A DNA stretch of 64,000 nt from an uncultured Catenibacillus sp. (GTDB taxonomy: Bacteria > Bacillota > Clostridia > Lachnospirales > Lachnospiraceae): contig CAKRHR010000009.1 in the NCBI GenBank assembly GCA_934339005.1, positions 1 to 64,000 of the forward strand, in the 5' to 3' direction. A model generated the notes under the pieces. The model was not told the origin of the DNA. It was given only the letters and a program-made list of their open reading frames with translations, and ran no database searches. The translations under genes were made by a program, and so were the position numbers. Below are positions 1 through 8,536 of this stretch, in pieces (positions within the stretch are counted from its first letter, which is position 1; every line of letters begins with the position of its first letter).

Positions 1-1
1 C

Positions 2-325
2 TTAGTTTTCTGTACGTTGTTTGGTATCAACATTACTTTTATGGCTTTTACCATCTGTTTCCTCCTGTATCAATTCCCGGATAAGTTGCTTAGCTTTATT
101 CGCTCGTTTTCCTTGTAATTTGCAACTGAATACGGTAATTATTTGAACCAGATCTTCAACAAGTTCCTGCTGTTCAGATCTTTCAGTATTATCAATCTGT
201 CGTTCCAAATCATCTTTTTGTTTATGGCTGGAAACGCGACAATATCCAATTGTAATGCGGTTTTTAGGCTTTACATTTAATTCATGTATAGAATAATATT
301 TACTCAAAGTATCAACTTCTTTCAA
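2..325 (-). pseudogene. IS607-family serine recombinase (TnpA) remnant, internally deleted in frame
   Basis: The 107-residue reading frame joins pieces of an IS607-type transposase that is normally about 200 residues long. Residues ~25-42 hold the catalytic-serine segment (IGYCRVSSHKQKDDLERQ). Directly after it comes the C-terminal segment (QQELVEDLVQIITVFSC, then LQGKRANKAKQLI). The recombinase middle with the conserved arginines is missing, and the N-terminal MerR-like helix-turn-helix is reduced to YYSIHEL. The longest frame opens with TTG and has no clear ribosome binding site. In intact elements a TnpB gene follows TnpA, which would lie left of base 1 and cannot be seen. The family call rests on remembered consensus; loss of catalysis is inferred. 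Confidence 0.75.
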
Positions 326-453
326 TAATATTCTAGTCTAATATCTTATAAAACTCAACATCCGCTTATATAATTTTATATTTTATATTTAACTGTTGAT
401 AACCTCTCCACTTGTTTATATTTATTTATAATTTTCGGCAAAAATTTCACTTC

Positions 454-483
454 AAAAGGACACATCTAAATGTGCCCTTTTAT
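454..483 (-). terminator. Terminator of the aminotransferase operon
   Basis: The arms AAAAGGACACAT and ATGTGCCCTTTT form an 11-12 bp stem with one G-U pair and a short loop, 23 bases after the aminotransferase stop on the minus strand. The T-tract on that strand is CCTTTTG, so termination should be moderate. Confidence 0.6.
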
Positions 484-505
484 TTCTATTCATCCATATA
501 TCCCA

Positions 506-1675
506 TTATTTCTTATGACGTTCAACAAATCGTGCAATACGGTCTGTCGCTTCTTTCAGTTCTTCCAATGAATATGCATAGGAAATTCTCAGAAATCCCT
601 CGCCGCTGTCACCAAAGGCATTGCCCGGTACAACTGCCACTTTTTCTTCTTTTAAGAGCTGGTTGGCAAATTCATCCGATGTCATACCAAGGCTCTTGAT
701 GCTTGGGAATATGTAGAATGCGCCAAATGGTTCAAAGCATTCCAATCCCATATCTCTGAATGTCTTAATCAGGAATTTGCGGCGCTGGTCGTAGGATTCA
801 CGCATCATCGCCACATCCTCATCACCGTTTTTAAGTGCTTCAACGGCCGCATACTGACTTGTCGTCGGGGCACACATAATCGCAAACTGGTGAATCTTAA
901 GCATCTGCTTGATAATCACCTGTGGGCCGCATGCATAACCAAGACGCCATCCGGTCATAGCGAATGCCTTTGAAAAACCATTAATTAAAATCGTACGTTC
1001 TTTCATACCCGGCAGGGATGCAATCGTTACATGCTCTGCATCACCATAAGTCAGTTCACTGTAAATTTCATCGGAAAGCACATAAATATCATGCTCAATA
1101 CAAACCTGCGCAATGTCCTCCAAATCAGAACGGCGCAAAACTGAACCTGTCGGATTGTTTGGAAATGGCAAAATCAGCACTTTTGTCTTATCTGTAATCG
1201 CATCCAGAACTTCCTGTTTTGTCAGGCGGAATTCATTTTCCTCTTTCAATTCAATAATCACCGGTACACCATCTGCAAGAATCGTACACGGTTCATAAGA
1301 CACATAACTTGGCTGAGGAATCAGCACCTCATCGCCCGGGTCAAGCATGGCGCGCAGTGCAATATCAATCGCCTCTGAACCGCCGACAGTCAGAATCACT
1401 TCATTTGGATTATATGTGACCTGACATTTGCGTGCCAGATATCTGCAAATTTCTTCTCGAAGCTCCATCAGACCTGAGTTTGATGTGTAAAATGTTCTGC
1501 CGCGTTCAAGTGCATAGATACCTTCATCTCTGATATGCCATGGCGTATCAAAATCAGGTTCGCCAACACCAAGGGAAATCACTTCCGGGTCATTCATTTC
1601 AGTTACAATATCAAAAAATTTTCGGATGCCTGATGGTTTTATGTCAACTATTTTTTTTGATAACGGATTTCTCAT
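506..1675 (-). CDS. PLP-dependent class I/II aminotransferase
   Basis: A 389-residue fold-type I aminotransferase, probably acting on aromatic, branched-chain or aspartate-type amino acids; the substrate cannot be read from the sequence. Family marks are NNPTG (173-177), SDEIY (201-205, with the Asp that holds the PLP pyridine nitrogen), and SKAFAMTGWRLGY with the Schiff-base Lys at 236; RISYA near the C-terminus carries the carboxylate-binding Arg. It is the last gene of a tight four-gene operon, and its ATG overlaps the stop of the upstream Lrp regulator by four bases (ATGA), so translation is probably coupled. The Lrp-aminotransferase pair suggests amino-acid-responsive control. Confidence 0.9.
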   Translation of the reverse strand: MRNPLSKKIVDIKPSGIRKFFDIVTEMNDPEVISLGVGEPDFDTPWHIRDEGIYALERGRTFYTSNSGLMELREEICRYLARKCQVTYNPNEVILTVGGSEAIDIALRAMLDPGDEVLIPQPSYVSYEPCTILADGVPVIIELKEENEFRLTKQEVLDAITDKTKVLILPFPNNPTGSVLRRSDLEDIAQVCIEHDIYVLSDEIYSELTYGDAEHVTIASLPGMKERTILINGFSKAFAMTGWRLGYACGPQVIIKQMLKIHQFAIMCAPTTSQYAAVEALKNGDEDVAMMRESYDQRRKFLIKTFRDMGLECFEPFGAFYIFPSIKSLGMTSDEFANQLLKEEKVAVVPGNAFGDSGEGFLRISYAYSLEELKEATDRIARFVERHKK

Positions 1676-2154
1676 GGAGTAATCAACTGCCTTTCTTCTT
1701 TCTGCTCAGGTGTCATAATTGTGCCGTGGTCTTTGTATTTTTTAAGGACAAAATGTGTTGCTGTGCTTAACACTGAATCCATAACAGATAATTTTGAGGA
1801 TACAAACTCAGCAACCTCCTGAAGTGTTTTGCCTTCAATAAAGATGGCAAAATCAAAACCGCCGGACATCAGATACACAGATGTAACCTCCGGATAGTTA
1901 TAGATTCTTCTTGCAATTTTGTCAAAACCAAGATTACGCTGTGGTGTCACACGCACCTCAATTAGTGCATTGACTTTCTGCATTTCAACTTTATCCCAAT
2001 TAATAATAGTATGATAACCGCAGATAATTTTATCATTTTCCATTTCCATCACAGCAGCAGTCACTGCTTCAAGATCTTCACCCAAAAGTGCTGCCAAATC
2101 CTCTAAACTGATTCTGCTGTTTTTTTCAATGATAGATAATATTTTCTCTTTCAT
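1672..2154 (-). CDS. Lrp/AsnC family transcriptional regulator
   Basis: A 160-residue feast/famine regulator. Residues 1-55 form the winged helix-turn-helix (ILSIIEKNSRISLEDLAALL), and 65-145 form the RAM ligand-binding domain (VNALIEVRVTP, VYLMSGGFDFAIFIEG). The start has a good AGGAGG eight bases upstream, directly after the stop of the PurM-like gene. Its 3' end overlaps the aminotransferase start, so the two are co-expressed, and it probably regulates its own operon in response to an amino acid. Family is certain; ligand unknown. Confidence 0.88.
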   Translation of the reverse strand: MKEKILSIIEKNSRISLEDLAALLGEDLEAVTAAVMEMENDKIICGYHTIINWDKVEMQKVNALIEVRVTPQRNLGFDKIARRIYNYPEVTSVYLMSGGFDFAIFIEGKTLQEVAEFVSSKLSVMDSVLSTATHFVLKKYKDHGTIMTPEQKEERQLITP

Positions 2155-2166
2155 AATTGCCTCCTG

Positions 2167-3165
2167 TCATAACTGCGCCTTTACTATCTCACTGCCTTTT
2201 GGCATATCGAGATAACGCACCTCGTCATCATTTACAATACATTTATCATGACCGGATTTGATATACCCAATCACTGCTGCCTCGTATCCTGCAGCCTCTA
2301 AAAGTTCAGTCAGTGCCTCGCCTCTGTTTGTGCACACAAGCATCGCACCCTGACTCTCCAGCATATACGGATTGATATCAAAATAATCACATATTTCCAC
2401 AATCTGCTGCTTTAATAAAATCTTCTTCAAATCCACTTCAAAACCCACATCAGCGATTCTTGCAAGCTGCCACAATGCACCAAATACCCCCTGCTCACCG
2501 CAGACCGCGATTTGATGGATGCTGTCCTCTGGCATTTTGTGAAGCAATGCTATCTGCTCTGCCAAAGATACAGTTTTTAAATAATCTGCCGCTTTATCAA
2601 TAAAATCCGGATGATAGCGTTCATGAAGCTGTGCCGCTTTGACATCTGCAATGCATGCTGCTCCTGCATAACCGGCGTAGCCAATCATCACAAGGGCATC
2701 ACCCTCCTGGGCTTTTGTTTCCGGCACCACCGCACCAAAACCTGCACCGGTCATCGTCACTGTCATCTGATTTACAGCCTCTGTCACATTCACCTGCACA
2801 TCTAAAAGGTCTGTCTGATAACGCTCACATGCTGCTTCAAGCTCGCGAATAAGTACTCGAAGTTCCTGTTCTTCCACATCTACAGGCATAAGTACAGCCA
2901 ATGTCATGTACATCGGCACTGCAACGGCAGCCAGAATCTGTGCTGCCACACGGTCAGCAAGCATCTGTCCGATATGTGCCGCCCGTCCTGTCAATGTTTC
3001 TGATTTTAATATCAGCCGCCCGTTACTGTTACTGTCGGACGGCATCGCCGCGACAGCAGGATACCTTTCGGACAGGCAACGCTTGACATCTGTTCTATGT
3101 TTATGAAGTTGTTTATACACTGCCCGGCTCATCACATTTTCCGGACATGGACCTGTCACTTTCAT
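2167..3165 (-). CDS. PurM/HypE-like (AIR synthase superfamily) protein
   Basis: A 332-residue protein that resembles the two-domain AIR synthase/HypE/SelD superfamily. The N-terminal half contains GRAAHIGQMLADRVAA and a ferredoxin-like segment; the C-terminal half has the typical ACGEQGVFGALWQLA glycine region and SQGAMLVCTNRGEALTELLEAAGY, as in HypE. No hydrogenase genes are nearby, so hydrogenase maturation is not implied; many Clostridia carry such stand-alone members of unknown function. I chose the ATG at 3165 because GGAGG lies eight bases upstream; the longer frame would overlap the VanW gene. It sits 28 bases after the VanW stop, in the same operon. Confidence 0.7.
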   Translation of the reverse strand: MKVTGPCPENVMSRAVYKQLHKHRTDVKRCLSERYPAVAAMPSDSNSNGRLILKSETLTGRAAHIGQMLADRVAAQILAAVAVPMYMTLAVLMPVDVEEQELRVLIRELEAACERYQTDLLDVQVNVTEAVNQMTVTMTGAGFGAVVPETKAQEGDALVMIGYAGYAGAACIADVKAAQLHERYHPDFIDKAADYLKTVSLAEQIALLHKMPEDSIHQIAVCGEQGVFGALWQLARIADVGFEVDLKKILLKQQIVEICDYFDINPYMLESQGAMLVCTNRGEALTELLEAAGYEAAVIGYIKSGHDKCIVNDDEVRYLDMPKGSEIVKAQL

Positions 3166-3193
3166 CTGCTTTCCTCCTGCTGAATTTTTCGTT

Positions 3194-4744
3194 TTACTGC
3201 ACACCTGTACTATCGGTCGTGCCATCTGTGCCTCCTGCACCTGATGTATCACCCGAATTATTTGTGTTATCAGTGGTCGAATCTGTCTGACCACCCTTGG
3301 TAATATATCTCGGATATGCACCATATGTACTACGGTTTACAAGAATTTCTTCTGTCTGCACACCATCAACATATACATGCTTATATAAAGCAGCCACATA
3401 TCCTGTGTGCGCATTTTGTGTGACCTCTGTATACCAGGATGGTTTTGACCAGTCATATGTAATGACATCATCCCCAGGTTCAATCGTCTGTTCTGTCACA
3501 CTGACAAAATCTATCGTTCGTTTTACCGGTCGGGTTTCCACGCCGTAAACATTGGCATACAGGCAGCCACCATAAGCATAAACTTCCAAAAATACAGGAT
3601 ATTCATAATCATTTCTGAAAACAAAATCGGTATCTGGATTGGCAATGGTCGCATCCGCTGAAATCGGCACATAACCTACGGTCATCATATGATTCATACG
3701 ATTGACAATCGTCAGTTCTGCCCTTAACACCGCATTATATAATGTGGATGACACCTGACAAATACCACCGCCCATGCCATCAACGCTCTTGCCGCCGGCA
3801 TAAGTGCCTGCCATCCGATATCCATTATCCTCAGTAAATGGTACTGTCATACTTAAAAATGAAAAACATTCTCCCGGCCACAGCACATAATTATCAATCT
3901 TTGCCGCACCGGTTTCAATATTGGCAATACGGTTATTGGATGAACCATAATAACTCGTACTATAGCTGCCAAGTAAGTCTTTGACTACCGCCAGTTCCTC
4001 CGTCGTATGAGTTGCCGGTGTCACATCCACACACATCTCTGCTACAGCTTCTGTCTGCGTCCAATCATGGGTATTTAATGCATCCACAACTGCCTGCACT
4101 GTTTCATCCATCCGAAGTGTGCGTCCATCCTGACTTTCAGAAATGATAAATTCACCACCCTTACGCACCATGGACACCTCCACAGGTGTTGTATTTAACT
4201 CGTCAAGATGATTTTCAAGTGCCTGCTGCACATGACTGGCATCACAATATACCGGCAAATCCAGATTAATTCCTGTACGGGCAGCATCCTCAGCTTCTTT
4301 GTATCGCTTTACGATATTGCCCCGTTCTCCGATATGAAGCGCATGATGTATGACAGCATCAATATCTGCATTCATCTGGATTTCTTCAAGGGGAATCGTC
4401 ACCACATCATTCTGACAGGTCAGATTCAGGTTACCTGCATTTAATTCCTGCATATAGCCCTCAAGTGCTGTCTTTGCTTCACTTTCAGACATACCGGACA
4501 AATTAACGGAGGCCACACTGACACCTGTACGAATTTTTACAGCATTTCCTGCTACATCCGTCATACCTGCCCCTGTCATATCTTCATCGCCTGAATACGT
4601 CATATCACCATAATCTGAACTGTCAGCAGCTTCATCGACACTATATGTACCGACTGCATTTGCAGATGATTTCAATGTCCATGCTCCCAAAGCCAGACAT
4701 GTCACACCATATAAAAGTGACAAACAAATAGACTTTCCTCTCAT
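3194..4744 (-). CDS. VanW-domain cell-envelope protein
   Basis: A 516-residue exported or membrane-anchored protein. An N-terminal hydrophobic helix (residues ~4-30, after MRGK) is followed by a low-complexity Asp/Ser/Gly stretch, two repeats resembling the putative peptidoglycan-binding YoaR-type domain (~65-240), and the VanW domain (~250-390) with LWPGECFSF and GGGICQVSSTLYNA. The C-terminus is rich in Thr/Asp/Gly/Ser. VanW proteins occur in glycopeptide-resistance clusters but are also common housekeeping envelope proteins in Clostridia; no vanA/vanH/vanX-like gene is present, so resistance should not be inferred. ATG 4744 has GGAGG 11 bases upstream; ATG 4762 and TTG 4783 are possible longer starts. 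Confidence 0.85.
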   Translation of the reverse strand: MRGKSICLSLLYGVTCLALGAWTLKSSANAVGTYSVDEAADSSDYGDMTYSGDEDMTGAGMTDVAGNAVKIRTGVSVASVNLSGMSESEAKTALEGYMQELNAGNLNLTCQNDVVTIPLEEIQMNADIDAVIHHALHIGERGNIVKRYKEAEDAARTGINLDLPVYCDASHVQQALENHLDELNTTPVEVSMVRKGGEFIISESQDGRTLRMDETVQAVVDALNTHDWTQTEAVAEMCVDVTPATHTTEELAVVKDLLGSYSTSYYGSSNNRIANIETGAAKIDNYVLWPGECFSFLSMTVPFTEDNGYRMAGTYAGGKSVDGMGGGICQVSSTLYNAVLRAELTIVNRMNHMMTVGYVPISADATIANPDTDFVFRNDYEYPVFLEVYAYGGCLYANVYGVETRPVKRTIDFVSVTEQTIEPGDDVITYDWSKPSWYTEVTQNAHTGYVAALYKHVYVDGVQTEEILVNRSTYGAYPRYITKGGQTDSTTDNTNNSGDTSGAGGTDGTTDSTGVQ

Positions 4745-4833
4745 TAAAACCCATGCCTCCATGTTTTGCGGCCTCAGAGTCAAACACTTTATCGTGCAGT
4801 CACGAACAGCATTTTAACCGCCTGCCCCTGATA

Positions 4834-4929
4834 TTACAATACAAATGAAGCAATACAGCCCATAAGCATCGCAATAATTAAAACAATCACAATCACAGAT
4901 GAAAAAATCTTTTTCTGCTTTCTGCTCAT
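4834..4929 (-). CDS. 31-residue single-span membrane protein (DUF4044-like)
   Basis: A short frame encodes a basic head (MSRKQKKIFSS) followed by one hydrophobic helix (VIVIVLIIAMLMGCIASFVL). It has AGAGG eight bases before the ATG and lies 89 bases upstream of VanW on the same strand. Size and layout match the small DUF4044-type proteins of Firmicutes; that assignment is from memory and uncertain. It probably sits in the cytoplasmic membrane; function unknown. Confidence 0.6.
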   Translation of the reverse strand: MSRKQKKIFSSVIVIVLIIAMLMGCIASFVL

Positions 4930-5070
4930 AATGTGCGCCTCTTTTCTCAATATCAACCTGTCAGAGTACAAAGGAACTTACCTCTGACTTGCTGTCATAA
5001 ATTACATTATAATTTTACTGGTTTCAAACTCACTGTTCCCAAAAGTTTGAATTTTTATCTAATCTTTATT

Positions 5071-5778
5071 TTACAGTTTTCCATATTGAAGTATAATTCT
5101 GTCAATAGCTCTGGAGGCTTCACTCTTTGTCATTTCCTCCAGATTACTGTTAAAGTCTATTTTATGATATTTAATCAATTTCATCAAGTACTCTTTTTGT
5201 TTTTCTGACACCGGCTGTACCTTTTTCGGTTTAAATACTAACGGTGCCGGCACAAATATTTCAGGGTAATCTTCCTCAAAATGGTGTGCCAATATCTGAT
5301 ACAACTTGGCAGTTGCCAGCGCATCATGGTATGCCCGGTGCGCCGCTTCATTGACAATACCATAATATTCACACAATGCCCCAAGGCTTTTTGAATCAAA
5401 ATCTTTATGTACGATTCTGGCAATTTTTAATGTATCCAACCCCTGATGTTCAAAGGCAAGCCCCTGCCGCTTTGCAAAAGTTTTTGTAAATCTGAAATCA
5501 AACATCACATTATGACCGATGACAACATCATCCTCACAAAATGCCAGAAATTTAGGAATCACCTGCGATACCTCCGGTGCCTGATACACCATTTCATTTG
5601 TAATGCCAGTCAGCTCGGATACCTGGGGTAAAATCGCCTTTTTCGGATGAATGAGCTGATTAAAGCGCTGGACAATTTTTCCATCCCGCACTTTAAGCGC
5701 TCCGATTTCCAAAATCTCATCTGTATCGCAGCTTAAACCTGTCGTTTCCAAATCAAATGCAACATAATTTTTTAACAT
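5071..5778 (-). CDS. DnaQ/PolC-type 3'-5' exonuclease (DEDDh)
   Basis: A 235-residue exonuclease domain protein. The DEDDh residues are visible: D9 and E11 in FDLETTG, D94 in GHNVMFD, and H147 with D152 in HRAYHDALA. About 60 further residues (EKQKEYLMKLIKYHKIDFNSNLEEMTKSEASRAIDRII) form a C-terminal extension seen in Clostridial homologues. Likely roles are proofreading-type or repair 3' end trimming, or RNA trimming; it is not fused to a polymerase. It begins 19 bases after the radical SAM gene and is probably co-transcribed with it. Confidence 0.85.
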   Translation of the reverse strand: MLKNYVAFDLETTGLSCDTDEILEIGALKVRDGKIVQRFNQLIHPKKAILPQVSELTGITNEMVYQAPEVSQVIPKFLAFCEDDVVIGHNVMFDFRFTKTFAKRQGLAFEHQGLDTLKIARIVHKDFDSKSLGALCEYYGIVNEAAHRAYHDALATAKLYQILAHHFEEDYPEIFVPAPLVFKPKKVQPVSEKQKEYLMKLIKYHKIDFNSNLEEMTKSEASRAIDRIILQYGKL

Positions 5779-5797
5779 GATTTTCTCTCAATCTTTT

Positions 5798-7540
5798 CTA
5801 TCTTTCAATTTTAACTGTCCGGGCTTCATCCGTCAACGGGCTTCGTTTTCTGTAATCAAATAAAACATCCTCGTCTTTTCGGACAATCTGACCTTCTTTG
5901 ACAGCAGCCTCCAAATCATAATACAGCGGTTCCAGATGCGTATAATGACGAATTGTCCGATAGCTTTCTTTTGTATAATCCGCCAGATACCGTTCAATAA
6001 ATGCACCCTCACTAAACATCTCCGCAATCCGTTCTTTCTCCGGCGTCAAATCCCGTGCCCAATCCGGTCTTGTCTTGACCGCTTCCCTGGCATACAAATC
6101 CCACACAAGCAATTCTTTAAATAAATCCACATCCGGCACAACCGTTTTTGCGAACTCAAGCAACTGGTCATAACGCTGCTGACGTTTGCAGTTGACACCA
6201 AACCAGCCCATTTTTCTAAAATAGGCTGCCAGCGCATCATATAATGCAAATGGTCTGTCATAAAACCATTCCAGATACCCCACTGACATATCAAACTGAT
6301 GTGAGTTATAAAACAATTCCAGCACCTGCTCGATGTCTTTCAGATATAAAATATCATCAAAGCTCATCCAGTCTGTGGAAATAACTTCATACATTGGCTT
6401 TGTCCGATAGACAAGCCCATAATCCTTCTGCTTTTCATGCATATAAGAGCCCTTTAACACCTTCAAAAAACCAAGCTGAAGCTGATGTGGGCGCAAATGA
6501 TACACATCATCAAAGGACTGCTTAAACTGTTCCAGATTTTCATAAGGAAGCCCCGCAATCAAATCCAGATGCTGATGAATATTGCCTGCCGCATGAATCC
6601 TGTTTACAACGTAACTAAGTTTGTCAAAATCCACTTTTCTATGGATTTCTTCAATAGTTTTAGGATAAGTAGACTGCACGCCGATTTCAAGCTGCACAAG
6701 TCCCGGACGCATCTGCGCCAGCAAATCCATTTCCGCATCGTTTAACAAATCCGCCGTGATTTCAAAATGGAAATTCGTAATACCGTTATCATGCTCATGA
6801 ATATAACGCCACACCTCCATTGTATGCGTGTGTCTGCAGTTAAATGTTCTGTCCACAAATTTGACCTGAGGCACCTTTGCATCCAGAAAAATCTGCAGTT
6901 CCTTTTTGACAAGCTCAGTATCTTTAAAACGCACCCGTTTATCAATGGAAGATAAGCAATAGCTGCAGGAATACGGACAGCCACGGCTGGATTCATAATA
7001 AATAATTTTGTGTTCAAACACAGACATATCTTTATAAATAAATGGCAGCGTATTCATATCCACAGGCAGCGCCGGTGCATTTTCAATAATCTCATCACCA
7101 GCCCGCCATGTAATACCAAGAATATTTTTTAAGTCCGCTTCATATGTTTCCTGACATTTCCAGTACGCCAGCATCTGCTTGAAGGTTTCCTCCCCCTCAC
7201 CGCGCATAACGCCGTCAATCGCAGGATTTTGCTGCATCAGCTCTGCCGTATCATAAGACACCTCAGGACCACCAAGCCAAATCTGAAGTTTTGGCTGTGC
7301 TTTTTTTAACAAATCCACCAGTTCAAGCACCATGGAAATATTCCAGATATAACATGAAAATACCGCCACATCTGCTTTTTCTTTATATAAATCCTGAAAA
7401 ATCTCATCTGTATACTGATTTATCGTATATTCTTTTAATTTCACCATATTCCCAAGTGCTCCCGCATAAGCTTTAAGCCCATAAATTGCAGGATTGGAAT
7501 GGATATATTTTGCATTGATTGCGGATAATACAATCTTCAT
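5798..7540 (-). CDS. B12-binding-domain radical SAM protein (DUF4080 type)
   Basis: A 580-residue protein with an N-terminal cobalamin-binding-like Rossmann domain (~1-130), a radical SAM core with CPYSCSYC (C188, C192, C195) that binds the [4Fe-4S] cluster, and a C-terminal region of the DUF4080 type (~390-560). The N-terminal domain lacks an obvious DxHxxG motif, so B12 binding is doubtful. The substrate is unknown; relatives include methyltransferases and methylthiotransferase-like enzymes. ATG 7540 has GAGGAG eight bases upstream and replaces a longer TTG frame. It is followed closely by the DnaQ-type exonuclease gene. Confidence 0.85.
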   Translation of the reverse strand: MKIVLSAINAKYIHSNPAIYGLKAYAGALGNMVKLKEYTINQYTDEIFQDLYKEKADVAVFSCYIWNISMVLELVDLLKKAQPKLQIWLGGPEVSYDTAELMQQNPAIDGVMRGEGEETFKQMLAYWKCQETYEADLKNILGITWRAGDEIIENAPALPVDMNTLPFIYKDMSVFEHKIIYYESSRGCPYSCSYCLSSIDKRVRFKDTELVKKELQIFLDAKVPQVKFVDRTFNCRHTHTMEVWRYIHEHDNGITNFHFEITADLLNDAEMDLLAQMRPGLVQLEIGVQSTYPKTIEEIHRKVDFDKLSYVVNRIHAAGNIHQHLDLIAGLPYENLEQFKQSFDDVYHLRPHQLQLGFLKVLKGSYMHEKQKDYGLVYRTKPMYEVISTDWMSFDDILYLKDIEQVLELFYNSHQFDMSVGYLEWFYDRPFALYDALAAYFRKMGWFGVNCKRQQRYDQLLEFAKTVVPDVDLFKELLVWDLYAREAVKTRPDWARDLTPEKERIAEMFSEGAFIERYLADYTKESYRTIRHYTHLEPLYYDLEAAVKEGQIVRKDEDVLFDYRKRSPLTDEARTVKIER

Positions 7541-7667
7541 GTCATTTCTCCTCAATTTCTGATTTTATACTTATTATTTTTTTATCATGACGTCAGAGTC
7601 CAACACTCAAAATTATGTTTCTGCTTGTATGACAAAATGGCTGACTATAGAATCCATAAAACGCAAA

Positions 7668-7723
7668 GACGCCTCTCCTGCCAAGTATAGCACACAAAAA
7701 TGTGCTTTCGCAAGAGAAGCGTC
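7668..7723 (-). terminator. Branched terminator-like hairpin after fruR
   Basis: Arms 7668-7677 and 7714-7723 pair over ten positions with one G-U wobble. They enclose a second hairpin (AGCACA with TGTGCT, 7689-7706). On the minus strand the outer stem is followed by CTTTGCGTTTT. This probably ends the ptsH-ptsI-fruR transcript. Confidence 0.55.
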
Positions 7724-7789
7724 CGATATATAAGTATAAATGGGGTATCTAAAAGTTGTGATGTCTGGCAAAATCTTTGGCGCAAATCG

Positions 7790-8533
7790 TCATTTGACCG
7801 CAATCACATGCTTGCAGTCTTTGTAACCTTCGATTTCGCGGTCTGTGATAATGACCGGTCTGTCAAATGGTGCAAACGTCACTGAGCTGATAAAATCAAA
7901 TTTACTTGAATCAGCCAGTACAAAGCAATCTCTGCAGTGTTCCATCGCTGTCCGCTTGATTAAAGCCTCACCCGCATCCGGCGTTGTCATTCCTGTTGTG
8001 CGTGTCACACCATTTGTTCCAAAAAATCCTTTTGTAAAATGATAATCCATCAACTGTCTGAGTGCTGCGTTACCTACAACCGCCTCTGTTGAACCTTTAA
8101 GCTCACCGCCAAGCAAAATCACCCGGTGTCCGGCTGCTGCAAGCAATCTGGCATGCACAACACCATTTGTGACAATCGTCATATTCTTTGTGGGTAAGAC
8201 ATCAATCATACATTCTGTCGTTGTCCCTGCGTCCATGAAAATAAATTCATTTTCCTGAATCAGCGACACCGCATAAGCAGCGATTTTCTTCTTTTCTGAC
8301 ATATTCATCTCAACCTTCTGGGCCACTGTCGGTTCATTTGAAACCACATTGTGATTTACAGCTACAGCGCCACCAAACACTTTGACAAGCTTTCCGGCTT
8401 TATGTAATGCTGTAATATCTCTGCGGACTGTGGATTCTGAGGCATCTAAAATCTCAAGAATCTCTCCGATAGTCACTGTGCCTTTCTCCTGCAGAAGTTT
8501 TAAAATAATGTCATATCGCTGCTCTGTCAGCAT
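7790..8533 (-). CDS. fruR: DeoR family regulator of the fructose PTS genes
   Basis: A 247-residue DeoR-type repressor: N-terminal winged helix-turn-helix (residues 1-55, with VTIGEILEILDASESTVRRDI) and a sugar-phosphate-sensing domain of the ribose-5-phosphate-isomerase fold (~75-235, with FMDAGTTTECMIDVL and GFFGTNGV). It starts three bases after the ptsI stop and is the last gene of ptsH-ptsI-fruR. The nearby fruK and fruA make fructose-1-phosphate the likely ligand, which is inference from context. Confidence 0.85.
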   Translation of the reverse strand: MLTEQRYDIILKLLQEKGTVTIGEILEILDASESTVRRDITALHKAGKLVKVFGGAVAVNHNVVSNEPTVAQKVEMNMSEKKKIAAYAVSLIQENEFIFMDAGTTTECMIDVLPTKNMTIVTNGVVHARLLAAAGHRVILLGGELKGSTEAVVGNAALRQLMDYHFTKGFFGTNGVTRTTGMTTPDAGEALIKRTAMEHCRDCFVLADSSKFDFISSVTFAPFDRPVIITDREIEGYKDCKHVIAVK

Positions 8534-8536
8534 AAT

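Noticed and set aside
2167..3324. N-terminal extension of the PurM-like protein to 3324
   Set aside because: It overlaps the VanW C-terminus in another frame, and the ATG at 3165 has a strong ribosome binding site.
3194..4744. Vancomycin resistance locus
   Set aside because: VanW alone is widespread in Clostridia; no vanA/B, vanH, vanX, or vanRS genes are adjacent.
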